DNA of 64,000 bases from Neckera pumila (taxonomy: Eukaryota > Streptophyta > Bryopsida > Hypnales > Neckeraceae), in assembly GCA_963969595.1 (NCBI GenBank), contig OZ018412.1, positions 16,184,501-16,248,500 of the forward strand. The letters run 5' to 3'. The position numbers and the translations under genes were made by a program. Below, piece after piece: positions 1 through 11,887 of this stretch (position 1 is its first letter; each line of letters begins with the position of its first letter). Below the pieces are notes generated by a model that searched no databases, was not told the DNA's origin, and was given only the letters and a program-made list of their open reading frames with translations.

Positions 1-1840
1 TTTGCTTTTGGATGTAAGTTCATTGTAGTCAAAGTTTCGGGTTTACATGGTATTGTCTTTTCCTTCATTTCTTGTTCTTCTATGTGTTGTTTGGTTGGAT
101 TTGTCTTAGTTGCCATAAGTGCCCCATATGCACTCTAGTTTGGAGGCACTTGTTTGAGAGGTTTGGTGTGAGTTTTAGGCTTTTCAATTGTAGTAGGGGA
201 TCCATGTTTAGGAATTATAGTTTGGTTGTTACTAAAGTGATTTTTCCTATTAATGTGGGATACTAATTTACAAAAGACGCACCAGTTGTAATATATCTTC
301 TTTCAAATTAGTGTGGCATGAAATATTGAGTGCGTTCTACTAATTCCAACAAAATAAAATTAGTACGTGGCAAATCTATAACCTATCTACAATCTAATGA
401 ATCAATGGTACTAAAATTAGAGCTAATATTACATTTAAATCTTTGTAATGATCGTCATTGGGGACAAATGGGCTTCTAAATGAAGTTGTATGTATTTGTA
501 ACTTCACATGCAAAAATTGTTCAATTAGGTATTTACCCTAAATGGCAAATTCTCAAGACAAATTGGAATTGTCTAATTTCAAGATGTGTCAATAGAGAAG
601 GTTGAGGTCATTGATTACTTCTCTAGGTTCTACCGTAGGTTATTGACTCTTTTGTTGTCAATTTTGTAGAATTGGTTTACTTTTATACTCCCAAATGGTG
701 ACAATCATTTGCATAAAGATTTAGGACAGGTATTCTTTGATAGAATATTTTTATTTATTTTTAAGTGGTTAGCCTTGAAAACTGTTAAAGTGGTGGAATT
801 TGGTCAAATGAATGACATTGACATTTTCTCAATTGTTTGTGAAAGTGTTCATCAACCAAATTCCAAATCTGGATATTTGAAATTCAAAAATACCTATCAC
901 TCTACATGATTTATTCACTAATTACCATCTCGAGTTTAGATGACCTAACATGTAATGCACATGTTGCAAAGTGTATTGTTGGGTGAACTGTGTGCAATTC
1001 AGTTTGCAATCTACTGTATACATTGTTAAGAATGTTGCCAAACTCACAGTCTATCTTTGCAGAATCTTGCCTTCAAAGCAAAGCATTAGGCTACAGTTCG
1101 ACATTTCCATTTATTATCTAATGAAGGAATGTCGACACACTTGAGTGTGCCAAAATTCCTTCACAATCAATCAGAAACTAACTCTTCAACCACATAAAGA
1201 ATGAAATTGGATAACCATCCATATTCTTTGTTTGCACAAATTAAGGTAGCTAATCTGCACACTAGCTAGCTGCAAGTCATGCACTTGCAAGTGAACTAAG
1301 ATCCCAATCACAAATTCCAATGCTTGCTTCACTTTTGCATCACCACAATTGACTAGTGAATGGCCATGACCATTGTCGTGCACTATTCTCTACAGAATTG
1401 AAAAAATAGCTACCTTACTAACTTCCAAGATAGTTGATTTTGATTTGCAAGTGTTGGGATGATCAAGGTGTTATTTTAAATGGATGCTCCTAGCTTCAAG
1501 ATTCCTAGTTTGCTCCATCGACAATTGATTGAACATTCCAAGCTAGGCTCCCATTGTCTACCTGCAAACACCAACTATAAAGGAAAAGAAGTGTGTAATT
1601 TCATATCAATGGTTGGTTAGTACTAGAGCATTTAATTTGCAAATACGAAGTGATTGATTGTTTGAAAAGTCTGTTATAAATTGGAAATGGGAGCTTGCTG
1701 TCAATCATGTAGCTTTAGAGCACAAAAGTTAACGCCCACCTAAATTGAAGGTGATGAATCGTAGGGCAAGTAGATTAACCATGATCTGCAAAGTGATTGT
1801 GGTATAATTGTATAATTGAAATGCCCGGGGATTGAAGAGG
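1..1840. other. AT-rich intergenic spacer
   Basis: No gene, RNA or mobile-element signature was recognised here. The open frames are short, AT-biased and resemble no family I know. The stretch ends at the first copy of a 67-bp repeat that flanks a retrotransposon fragment. Confidence 0.5.
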
Positions 1841-1907
1841 TGTGAGCCACTATATTGGCTCACAACTTAGAATTAGAGAAAATTAGGTAATTTAGATGAA
1901 ACTACAA
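1841..1907 (+). repeat. 67-bp direct repeat, left copy, flanking gypsy fragment
   Basis: This stretch begins TGTGAGCCACTATATTGGCT and recurs with a few substitutions at 2467-2533. The two copies bracket the gypsy integrase fragment exactly. They may be the first bases of a 5' LTR and a 3' LTR brought together by an internal deletion. No polypurine tract or complete LTR is visible, so the LTR identity is inference. Confidence 0.6.
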
Positions 1908-1909
1908 CA

Positions 1910-2347
1910 TTGTGGGCATATCGAACAACTTTTAAAGTCACCACAAAGCAAACCCCATTTGTGTTAGTATATGGAGTAGAGGCCATATTGCCCATTGAGA
2001 TTGAAAGTCCCTCTCTCCGTATCGCCATTGAGGCTCAATTACCGGTTTTGGATTTAATCCAAAACCAGGTCCTTATGCTTGAAGGATTAAGCAAAAACCG
2101 GAGGCCTAACGCTCAACACATTGAGACAATTCAATGGAGAAAGAAGGTGGCATTTGACAAATGTCATAAAAAACGCACATTGAACCTCGGAACCATGGTT
2201 ATGTTGCAAGATGGCAAGAAACTCAAATTTCCAGACAAGTTTGATGCCATTTGGTTAGGACCATATTGGATTATGGAATCCTACCCAAACAACACCATGC
2301 AATTAGCAACGCTAGATGGGACTTATTTTCCCACGTACAAATGGTGA
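1910..2347 (+). pseudogene. Ty3/gypsy polyprotein fragment (integrase C-terminal end)
   Basis: This open frame has no plausible ATG at its left edge and starts inside a conserved block, LWAYRTTFKVTT followed by TPF.LVYG.EA.LP.E. That block is the typical end of the plant Ty3/gypsy integrase core. About 80 residues downstream comes the usual K....F.....GP..I chromodomain-proximal segment (KKLKFPDKFDAIWLGPYWI). Protease, reverse transcriptase and RNase H are absent, so only the last ~145 residues of pol remain. It is flanked by the 67-bp direct repeat. It is a relic and cannot act on its own. Confidence 0.85.
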
Positions 2348-2466
2348 GCGATGCAAGGTTTATCATGTGTGACCGTGCAAGCCCAAGGAAAAAGGCTTCT
2401 TGCCTACGAGCTTCAAGATTCTTGACCCATCGCATTCTTACAAATGTCCTGTAGATGGCTGACACA

Positions 2467-2533
2467 TGTAAGCCACCATATTGACTCACAGCTTAGAATT
2501 AGAGGAAATTAGATAATTTAGATGAAATTACAA
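2467..2533 (+). repeat. 67-bp direct repeat, right copy
   Basis: This is the right-hand partner of 1841-1907 and begins TGTAAGCCACCATATTGACT. It lies about 120 bp after the stop of the gypsy frame, where a 3' LTR would be expected to start. Confidence 0.6.
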
Positions 2534-2908
2534 GTTAGGAATTATTAGTTGTATGATTTTAAGCTATAATCATTAACTAATGGATTTTCTAATAGGTAGG
2601 AACGGAAATTCTATAACAAAAGTATTAACTTTAGGAATTGCAATGATGTGAAAATGATGTGGAAAATTTAGAAAAAAAATAGGAATCTTAACTCAAAAAG
2701 ACATTAAGTAAAAAGTGTGAATTTAATTAAATTAGGCAAATGGTCAAAGGTGAAGGAATTGGAAATAAAATACAACATGAAGAAAATTGCATAAAAAACT
2801 AATAAGAAATAAAAAATGCAAATACAAAAAATATAAAACTAACTAGTAGAGTTAGAACAACTATTAGAACTCTAACATTGTGAAAGACACTCTAAAATAG
2901 CAAAAAAA

Positions 2909-3000
2909 CAGTAAATTAGTAGGATTTACAATAAAGTAGTGCATTTTACAGTAAAGTAGTGCGATTTTCCGCAATTTAGTGTAATTTTCAGTAGATTAGT
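2909..3000 (+). repeat. 20-bp tandem repeat
   Basis: About 4.6 diverged units of 20 bp, of the form CAGTAAAGTAGTGCATTTTA. The surrounding 2534-3044 is otherwise AT-rich spacer with no gene. Confidence 0.7.
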
Positions 3001-3048
3001 ATAGGGATGAAATTTTAATGGATGAATCCCTAAACTAACGGCTCTTAA

Positions 3049-3330
3049 CCCCTAAAGCCCCAAGGGTGTTTTCTGTCAAAAAACACTGAAAACTGCCATT
3101 TCTGCTGCGTTCACTTAGGAAACCCCTAAAAAAACATTTTTTTAAAATGTAACTGTAGGATCTTGTATTTCACTTGTCTAAGATCATGTGATAAAAATTT
3201 CATCGAATTTGACCGTACGGATTGAAAGATATGACCATTCAAAGTTTAGAAAAAAGTTTTTTTGAACTCTGCCCGACAGCTCCAGCTGCCTTTGACCGCC
3301 ATTTGTGGAAATTTTTTGCACTAAGGACTT
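3049..3330 (+). mobile_element. Single end of a TTAA-flanked element
   Basis: TTAA at 3045-3048 is followed by CCCCTAAAGCCCCAAGGG, the same type of terminus as the complete elements at 4194-5483 and 40819-41387. No matching right end was found, so this is a broken copy, or its partner was lost when the 4194 element or the tandem array formed. The interior at about 3165-3250 resembles, on the other strand, DNA at about 28640-28740. The right limit is approximate. Confidence 0.5.
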
Positions 3331-3778
3331 TGAATAAAAAAATCTAATGTATTGAGGATAATGTTATACATATGTCCACCAAAAATGACTTCAAAAAAAT
3401 GTGTGGAACACATCCAAAAAAAATTTGAAATGACACAATGCCTAGAAAATTGACAATACACTATCTTTTCTTGCTAGCAAGTTTTCTACCTCATAAATTC
3501 AATATATGAAAAATCCCAACGGTGGATTGAAAGATTTATTTTCCTTTAACAAACTCCCAAAAAAAAAAAAAAAAAGAAAGAAAACTCTAATTTCTATTGA
3601 AATTAGAATGCTTTGGTGAGCCAAAGTCTTGTGGGCAATGACAAAAAAAAGGGTCCCGGTTTGTTCCCCTGTGTTCCCGATATGTTCCCTACAGCATTCC
3701 ATTGCATGGGACCTCCAACTCACTACATCATCCATCTACAATGTACTCCATCCATCAAATGTTTCTATCCAACTACTT

Positions 3779-4189
3779 CTCTATAAACTTCAAAAATTCA
3801 TAACTAATTCCACAAATGTCCAAAAAATATGAAACGACTTGGGTTAGATGTCACTTTCATGTTCCTTCCTCTGAACATTCACTGAAAATTATTTCAAGCA
3901 CTCCATCTTCCCCTAAAAGGCAATCAGCCCTTGAAAACAGCATACTCCCTTCTCTATGAACTTCAAAAATTCATAACTAATTCCACAAAGGTCCAAAAAA
4001 TATGAAACGACTTGGGTTAGATGCCACGTTCATTTTTCTTCCTCTGAGAATTTACTGAAAATTATTTCAAGCAGTCCATCTTTCTCTAAAAGGCAATCAG
4101 CCCTCAAAAACAGCATACTTCCTTCTCTATGAACTTCAAAAATTCATAATTAATTCCACAAATGTCCAAAAAATATGAAACGACTTGGA
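3779..4189 (+). repeat. 173-bp tandem repeat, 2.4 copies
   Basis: Units start at 3779, 3952 and 4125, each beginning CTCTAT(A/G)AACTTCAAAAAT. The third unit stops at 4189, exactly where the TTAG-flanked element begins. The TTAG is native to the repeat, because copies 1 and 2 read GGGTTAGATG at this point. Confidence 0.85.
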
Positions 4190-4295
4190 TTAGCCCCTAA
4201 AGGACCATTGTCCCTTTGGGGGACAAATGCGTTTTCGGGTATGTACCTACGGGCTAACATTTTCTCCTAATTTTTTGAAACTTTTTGTGGATGTG

Positions 4296-4792
4296 AAAAC
4301 AATAAAAAAACTATGAAAAATTTAAAAAGTGTCCAATGCTTCTACAATTTGACATGGAGGTGCCTAATGTAGTAAGCCACATGTATACAAGTTTTTAGAA
4401 CATTCCACCCACCAAAGACAAAGTTGTGGCTATGTTTACTCAACTGTGACTAATGTGACTAATACCCCTTGGGGGTATTAGTCACATTAGTCACAGTTGA
4501 ACCAATCTCTTGAAATGCACGGCTTCAAAGTTTGAAAACGGTCCCAAAACTTTCCAATAGTTTCAACTAATCCTAAACAAGCACCCCAACATATAAAATT
4601 AGAAAAATGAATGCCAAATCCATTTTTAATTTTAAATTGGAGTTAAAACAATAAAAAAACTGTGAAAAATTCAAAAAGTGTCCAATGCTTCTACAATTTG
4701 ACATGGAGGTGCCTAATGTAGTAAGCCACATGTACACAAGTTTTTAGAACGTTCCACCCACCAAAGACAAAGTTGTGGCTATGTTTACTCAA
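4296..4792 (+). repeat. 148-bp direct duplication (4296-4443, 4645-4792)
   Basis: The two copies are nearly identical, each running from AAAACAATAAAAAAACT to ATGTTTACTCAA. They lie inside the 4194-5483 element. The first copy ends at the base of a perfect hairpin, while the second continues into unrelated sequence. Confidence 0.85.
4441..4499. repeat. Perfect 59-bp hairpin
   Basis: Two 28-bp arms (CAACTGTGACTAATGTGACT... and its exact reverse complement) are separated by only three bases. The arms meet at ACCCCTTGGGGGT. No mismatch was found, which implies recent origin or gene conversion. It sits at the junction of a duplicated block. Confidence 0.9.
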
Positions 4793-5058
4793 ATTTGATT
4801 ATAATTGTGTACATAGAGTGATGTAATTTCTCAAATGTGAGTGAAATTAATTGTACACGCTTCAATTTAGGTGCCACAAAGTTGATTCATGGCTTCTTGG
4901 TGCTCATGAAGTCAATTTTGAATGCAAATTATGGACTTTGGAGATTCTTCTCATTACCAAATTTGACCTACTTTTGTTTCAAATTTCATCTTAAACCCTG
5001 ATTCAACGATGTAGAATTGACAAATTGAACACCCACAAATCCAAATTGAAGAATCATC

Positions 5059-5282
5059 GTGAAATTGAAGCAGGGGCACGGAGGCGCGGCCTGCAGCGGA
5101 GCCCCGCAGGCGCCCAGCCCCCCTCTCCAACCAGAGGTCGGCGCTCACCTAAACCCCCCCCTCCACCTCCGCCGTCCAATGGGCGCCGACCAGGCACGGG
5201 GCAGGGTCTTCACCTGCTGCCTACCCCGGCCTGGTCTTGGCAGCCCAAAGTTCTGCCCGCCCTGAAGTCAACAGAAATGTGA
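5059..5282 (+). other. GC-rich island inside the TTAA element
   Basis: Between about 5070 and 5275 the sequence switches abruptly from AT-rich to very GC-rich, then back. Two frames are open for about 70-85 codons but are proline/arginine low complexity and show no family motif. It may be a captured host fragment (Pack-type passenger). I would not call it a gene. Confidence 0.45.
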
Positions 5283-5487
5283 CAGCCCGGTCTGCCCTTA
5301 AATTGAAAAAGACTCATAACTTTTTTTTCTAGAATCCGATTGAAATAAAAATTACATATCCACAAAGCTCTCGCAAAAATACACAACCTCTAAAAATCCC
5401 AAAAAATCTGACTTCATATTGAGACCATAGGTACCTGTCCGAACCCATTTTGTCCCCCGAGGGGACAACCGGTCCTTTAGGGATTAA

Positions 5488-7160
5488 GGTGGGAGATTAG
5501 GGTTAGTAGCTTTTTTGCTTGTTGTTTTTCTACTCTCTCTCACGTGTGTGTTTTTTGGGGGTTGAGTGTTTTTTGAGAAAAAAATGAATCTTAGGTGGTA
5601 GTGGAGAGTTATGGAGGTTAGGTGAGAGTTAGGGTTAGCACATTTGCCAAATAGGTAATCACTCTTTTTTGTGGAAAAAGAAGGGAGATGATTATGATTA
5701 GGGTCTTGAGGTTTGAGTTAGAGAGGTTGAATTGGAGAAAGTAGTGAAAAAATTCAAGGTATTATTTGTGTGTTGAAGACATGGAGAGAATTGAGGCATT
5801 AGATGATATTTGGGGGTCTTGGAGGGCCGTTTCAAGCCTGTTTCTTGATCTGCCCAGATTCAGTGAACGCTGGTAAGGGTGTGTCAGAAAAAAAAAATTT
5901 CAAAAAAAAAAAAAAAAAACTTTTACCCAAATAATCTTTTTAAGCAAATTATTATTTTTTTTTTTCAAAAAATGACGTGTCAATCGCTTGACCACGTCAG
6001 CCAGCTGTTGCTGCTACGTTCCCGCAGTCTGGGAACACAGCAGACAGCAGGGGAACTCGGAGCCCTCCAAGACCCCCGAATCTCATCTAATGGTTAGAAC
6101 AAGTAGATTAGGGTGGTGAGATGGGGATCAAGGTGGGAGTCGCACAACCCATAGCTTATAACCCTAGAGCGTGACAGAATCACTACAAATCTAGATCCAA
6201 GATCAGGCACCAAGGCTCAAACCAAGTCACGAAACCACCACAAGATGAATGTAGGAGCAAATCAAGACATGTGCATTCTCCTTGCGCTTGTTCTTGTGCC
6301 CAGACGCCTTCTTCTTCGAAACCCCCGAATGTGTAGCCAAACGGCGCAATGACCCGCCCTTGCCCCCGGAGTGCGAACCACTCTTTCCCATCGTGCAACA
6401 CAACTCAAAACCTAAACCCTCACAATGCAATCAAAGCTTCCTTAGCCTCTCTCAAAAATCACTGCAATGGCTGCCTCTCTCAGAACCTCCCAATTTCACA
6501 ATGTAAGCAACAAGGTGCCTTGGCTGTTTAATCTTTGTGAAAGATGTACTAGGCCATCAGTACATAGACTGCCGTAATTGCTCCATGACCCTAAACCTCA
6601 CTTCACAGCAAACATTTCGAGTTTGAATTCCTGAGAAATGGCAGAGTAGACACCTTGGGCCCCTTGGTACTCTCCTGTAGTCATTGCCTTTATAATTGAA
6701 CCCCTAAACACGAGTCTCATGACAGTTTTGTGTCAAATGCCATTGTACTTCAAGTGCGCCAAGGCAATTCTTTGTTTCCCAGTGGGTTCCTCTCCTAGAA
6801 ACTGTCGTCAAGCAAGCACATGGTCCAAAATCCCATTGGTGGAGCTTCCAGAGTTTGGGATTGGATCTCCAAAGCTATCGTAAGCTGACAAAAGAGGCAG
6901 AACAGTTGACTATCTTGGGTCCAATTCACCATCCACTGTGGATGGACTCTGGCTTTCTTGAGCACAAGTTTTTTTTTCTAAAGATAAAAAACAATTATAC
7001 TGAAACAAGCATCCTCAAATTAGGAAGAATAGCTTTTTTTTCAAACGTTTCCAATTGTTGCAGCATGTTTCAAAAATCACACAGTCGGAAGTGTTTGTTT
7101 GTTTGGTATTTTTTTATGATGTTTTCCCAGTCTCTAAAGGTTTTGAGAGAAATTTTCTTA
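5488..7160. other. Intergenic spacer without recognised gene
   Basis: The stretch contains homopolymer runs (near 5889-5920 and 5949-5966), a moderately GC-rich patch around 5985-6090, and short open frames that match no family. Nothing here supports a gene. Confidence 0.5.
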
Positions 7161-7163
7161 GGA

Positions 7164-7434
7164 CTGAAGTTTAAGAGACATACTATTTTGGAGGCTTTAC
7201 AAATTATAATCATTTTCTATCATTCCGAATAGTTGTCATCTAATTTCATAAGAATTTCAAGAATTTAAAACAATAAATAATTTTGGTCTCCTCACCATAG
7301 GATTTTCAATAAATCTTTCTTTCTTTATTATCTTATTCTTCCATTAGAAGAGATTTTAGGCAAGGGAAGGGCCTGAAGTTTAAGAGACATACTATTTTGG
7401 AGGCTTTACGAATTATAATCATTTTTTATCATTT
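7164..7434 (+). repeat. ~62-bp direct repeat pair
   Basis: CTGAAGTTTAAGAGACATAC and the following ~40 bp occur at 7164 and again at 7373, 209 bp apart, with few changes. Confidence 0.8.
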
Positions 7435-7496
7435 TGAAAAAATTTATCTCAAAAGTCATAGTATTCACTAGAAATATCTTTCAAGAATAAAAAAAT

Positions 7497-7790
7497 TGAG
7501 GCCATCCAATTCCAGGTGATGGATGGTCCAAACCTATTGTGATGAAGCTGGGCGTGCCTAGATAGTGTAGGATTATTTTCAACTTCTATTCAAAACATCT
7601 CCCAAGAGTTACAAAATGATACCATCCCATTTCAGGCGATGGATGGTCCAAGCCTATCAGTCTGATGAAAGTTGTGTTACAAACAATATAAGATTGTTTT
7701 AAATTTCTTCTGCAAAAGTTCTCTCTGGAGCTACAAAATGGGACCATTGGCCTTTTTAGGCAACGGATGGCTTGAACCTATTCTGACTCT
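7497..7790 (+). repeat. ~120-bp tandem repeat, about 2.5 units
   Basis: Units centred on a CA(T/G)(C/G)(C/A)...GGC(G/A)A(T/C)GGATGG(T/C) core start near 7497, 7617 and 7738. Divergence is high. No coding role is evident. Confidence 0.6.
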
Positions 7791-8043
7791 ACTGCCTTGC
7801 CTTCATGCAAGATCTCAACGCACTCCTTTACCAATTTTTCATGCTGCTCATCACAAGCTGTTCTATTGCTTGTCTTTGTTGCTCCTTGAGTCTTGACCTC
7901 TAATGTTGGCAGAATCTCTCTTGCCTGCTATAATGCAATCTCCCATCTACCCTCAACACTCCTATTCTCTGCATGTTCCTCTAGTCTTGTAGAGGGAATG
8001 TCCAGCACCTTATCTTGGATTCTCTCACTTGGAGCAAGTGATT

Positions 8044-9870
8044 CTATAGTAGAGGCCAATATGCATAGGGTTGTGCAAAATGTGGCACAATAGTTTGTTC
8101 CATGACTTCACATGTGCCTCTTGATAGTACCCTTTGTTTTTTACCCTCAATCACATCAATAGAAGAACCAGGTGCGTTGGAGATTCCGTCAGATGGTGAT
8201 TGAGGGTCACGTGGATGAATCAACTTCAACCCGTTTACCTGTGTGATGACGTTGTTCCTTCTCATGCCAACTGAAGTCTGCAAAGCTCCGACTGTAAGAT
8301 CCCAAAAAATTGGGCCCTTCTGTGGCATCCAATTTGGGGCGGAATCACTTGAAATCAAAGAATTCAATTCTGCAATCTCCACAGCACTCTCAAGTGACAA
8401 ACCCCATTGTGCACTCCACGCTCCATGAAAACTCTTCCCACAACCTGTGCATACCTGAGAGATAGCCCTCTGGGGATGGCCAATCAACTGCCACATACAG
8501 TAAGGGTGCAACAAACATCCACACAAACAAATAACAGCACATCTTCCAATAAATGCCTTTAAGCATACAACACAAATTGCTGGAGCCTTAGTGATGTCCA
8601 ATGGAGGCACTGACTCTATAGTTGGATACACAAGAAAGGGATTAGTGGGTACCACCTTTAGGGACTGAAATAGAAGTCTCTCTCTCTCAGCGCACGACCA
8701 CGCATGGAGTTGTTGGGAGGCAGTGAGGTCGTTCTGTACTTCCGATTGTAGTTGCTCCAAAGAAAGGACTGAAGCTAGAGCATTAGCAACATTTAGACCG
8801 GCAGCGGTAATGGCAGGATGCAAACCTCTTGCCTTCACATCAAACTATCTTTTGCTGTGCCAATCACCTTTGGATGCACATGTTCTAGACGCTCCACGAT
8901 ATTCTGCAAGCTCATCTTCAAGTTTCAATTCAACCGCTTCTGCATTAACAACCTGCCCTTTTGCTGCCTCCAATTGTTCTTTATATAGTCGTGCTTGCTG
9001 ACGGAGGTCCTCAACCTTTGCTTCTAGGGACTTCAAGTGAGCCTGACATTCATCCAGAGCTGAAAGTGCACCGTTGGGTTCACACGAGCAGATTTGCTCT
9101 TTAGCGGCGGCAATTGGCGGAGCTTCTCGCACCTTTGTACTCCGTGGTACATGCTGCCCTAACGTCCTCAGCCGTTGCACAATATGCTGCTGCTCTTCTG
9201 AAGGCTCTACGGTTGGAGATGTTAGAGCCAGCACCATTGCTTCAATCTGCTCCTAAAGAGCTGGAGGAGTCAACTTCCAGGGATTGTCCTTTGCCTTCCA
9301 AGTGCAATCCTTAGTGAGCTTGGAGGCACACTCGGCAAAATTCATGGGTTGCTTTAAGATGAGGTGCAATGTAGCAGCACGCACAAACTTCTTGGGGAAG
9401 AACCCATTGTTGGGCCTTTGACCATACACCTTCTTGTAAACTTTCAAAAAGTCTCTTTGGATGTCCGGACTCTTGCATCCAGAAATCTTTACCCTAGCGG
9501 ACTGACCATCTTCATGAAGAGGCCACGTAGATGCCCACAAATTGTCCGGGCACTCTGTTGGCGTCACATCGTCCACCATTACTCCACCATTGCATAAGCC
9601 CACAAGCATTGAAAAGAATTTGGCATCATATAGTATAGATTTTGAGCCACGAAGAAATGGAGTTGCTTCTACCATTTGACTAGCTACGTCCTTTGAGAAT
9701 CCGCTCAAGTCAATTAGCTTAGACCAATCACCCTTCCTCATCTCTTCTTGAACGGAGCCTACAACTTTGCAACTACTATCATCATTCACTGTCACCTTTT
9801 GGATCAAATCATCCAACACTTCAACATTCAAAGGACCTCTCAACTCATTGACAGACTCTGGGACGGACAG
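8044..9870 (-). pseudogene. RING-like/coiled-coil protein gene with two in-frame TAG stops
   Basis: A single minus-strand frame stays open from about 9870 to 8047 except for TAG codons at 9253-9255 and 8845-8847, giving about 600 codons in all. I do not recognise the family. The first ~200 residues look globular. Next comes a ~100-residue charged coiled coil (ALDECQAHLKSLEAKVEDL). The C-terminal ~260 residues hold a Cys/His cluster: CVVC, then CLCGCLLHPYC, then CTGC, and FHGAWSAQWG. That spacing resembles a variant RING or similar zinc-binding fold. A TGA at 9871-9873 bounds the frame upstream and no good ATG lies nearby, so a 5' exon may be missing. The stops could be CAG-to-TAG changes. A second decayed gene diverges from it at 10.5 kb. 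Confidence 0.7.
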
Positions 9871-9873
9871 TCA

Positions 9874-10503
9874 GCACCTTTGTGGCTTCAGCATGGATCT
9901 CCAATTCAGCATATTGAGTCAGGTCAAAACTGAAACTGATTGATACACAAAATAATTGAGACAAAGCTAAAGGCCTGGATAATCACACAAAGAAACCATT
10001 GGACACAGCAGGGGAAGGGGGCCTGATATTTCTGCCTGTTCTGCTGTTATAGAGTTCTGCGGTGTATTCAAGTTGTGAGTACAAATACGGAAAATGAAAG
10101 ACCAGGCGAGGTCCAATGTCAATATAGGCATCTTTTGTTTGACAAGACTGATTTATCCGGGTTTTTTAGATGCAACAAGGAAAGGACAAGACCGGATATG
10201 GAACGGCTAGTATATAATGGTTTGTGGTGGGTTGTAATTTGAGTACATGGTACATGTGGCGAGTGTTACATCCAGCCGTCTCGTACTGCCAGTCCTAGCT
10301 TGACTCCTAGTGTCTTGGAAACCGTAGGCCGCCCAATCCAGAACTAGATCATCTATCATGTTTCTCTTTGACTTCCTGCGGAATTAAACTTCTTCTCATT
10401 TGTAGCTCAAGGGCGGTCACTGGTTTACAGTTGATTTGAGTGCACATCTAAGGGACCTGATGCAATTGCTATTAGATTGGTGTACTGTCATTGAAGCCGA
10501 TTA
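9874..10503. other. Region between two divergent decayed genes
   Basis: About 630 bp separate the minus-strand RING-like pseudogene from the plus-strand pseudogene. If the two once formed a unit, this would be a shared promoter region. I saw no strong TATA box or repeated motif. Confidence 0.4.
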
Positions 10504-10509
10504 GTGGAT

Positions 10510-11869
10510 ATGGCACGTCGCCCAAGAGATGAGATAGTTTCAATTGTTGTCCACAATGACAAAGACACTTCAGGAAAATGGATTCTCATGAAGCAAGAAG
10601 TGGGATCTTGGGTGACTTTGCAACTTGAGAGCACCAGAGAGTGGGGAAAAGACGCCGCAAGACATGGGGGTGACTCATTTGGTGGAGCATACAAGGGGAA
10701 GATTTTGAAGTTCCGCTTCAAAATGACGTATGCATCAGATTCATCACAAGCACCAAAGATGGAGGTGGATGCAGTGAAGATTCGCCATGCTTACATGCGT
10801 CAATAGCTACAGTTGAAGGCAGCGGAAGACCTGAGGGAGCCAAGACATTGCAATTACCTTTACCTTTTGTATTTTGACAATTGGGTGCATCCAGAGTCCA
10901 TTCTTAGTGTCGTCTATGTGCTACATGCTGAGGTTGGAGAATCCACGAGAAATGGAAGAACTCACTGCAAATTATTGCAGAATGGCACCTTCTATCTTTG
11001 AGCGGTGTATGTTCCTCCAACCCTGCCAAAGTTGTATGGAACTCTAGAGCCTCTACCTCTGCCAGACCTGTTGGATCCAGAGTGGCCCCTTCCGGATATG
11101 CACAATAGCGAGGCTTACCGCTCCAAATTTGCTTGTGACTTTTGCCAAGTGATGAAAGCATCTACTGGAAGCAAGTTTGGTCACATTCAATGGTTTCTCC
11201 CAATTCATGTTTTTGTTGATCTTTTGTTGTTGCAAGCGCATATGTGCACAAGACACCTACGCTATACGTCATCAACCAACTGTGTGTGAAACTCCTTGGT
11301 AGCTTGATGGATCCAGGGTGGAATGAGAAGATTGTAATTGGCAAAGACATCGTGAAGTGTCTCATGTCAACTCCTTCTATAAGTTTCAGGTATTTATGGC
11401 ATCCACTTATAGTATCTTTGTGATTCAAAGAGTTTCAAGGTCATCTCAATTCTTACGTATCGAATGGGTTACTAGAAAGTTCATTAAATTTGATGGAACA
11501 TCCAAGTGCAGGTATCACCTTGGAAGGCAAACGCTGTACACAAATTTCCAATACTCGAGGGAGTGCATGATTCCAAGGAGCAGAACATGGGAGCCGATTG
11601 ACCAGGTGGACACAATAGAGACAATGATTATGCAGTGTGTGTTTCGTGATGTAGAGCTCCCAGTTTTTGAGGTTGGAAAGACGTGGCCTTTGTCCCATAT
11701 GCGGCAAGAGCTGCACATAGCTCTTGGAGACAATGCGCCACTGGATTTCAGTTTTGAAGTGGTGGAGGAAGGTTGCCCAAATCGTAGCATCAATGTGCGG
11801 AATGAGGGGAAAACTCTTGTTCAAGAAGTGTTGCCTCCAAAGCTTTTACTGATTAAGGAGCATCTATGA
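10510..11869 (+). pseudogene. Unrecognised protein gene broken by stops and a frameshift
   Basis: One plus-strand frame runs from ATG 10510 to 11289, broken by TAG 10804-10806 and TGA 10999-11001. The reading then shifts by one base into the frame that covers 11357-11869. Together they span about 450 codons. Coding-like pieces include an opening segment with WILMKQEVGSW, a middle segment rich in proline and leucine (YVPPTLPKLYGTLEPLPLP), a cysteine pair (CDFC), and a C-terminal piece with FRDVELPVFEVGKTWPL. No domain is recognised. It diverges from the RING-like pseudogene 0.64 kb away and shows similar decay, so the two may belong to one lost mobile or gene unit. Confidence 0.55.
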
Positions 11870-11887
11870 CTGATTTTTGCAATTGCC

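Larger units (their letters stand above)
4194..5483. mobile_element. TTAA-type DNA element with ~65-bp TIRs (1290 bp)
   Basis: The left end reads CCCCTAAAGGACCATTGTCC after TTAG (4190-4193). The right end, reverse-complemented, reads TCCCTAAAGGACCGGTTGTC and is followed by TTAA (5484-5487). Similarity between the ends continues for about 65 bp, including a shared GGACAAA and (A/G)GGTA(T/C)GTACCTA-like block. No transposase is encoded. The interior holds a 148-bp direct duplication (4296-4443 and 4645-4792), a 59-bp hairpin and a GC-rich island. The TTAA target and CCC-type terminus fit the piggyBac superfamily; the assignment is inference. Confidence 0.7.
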
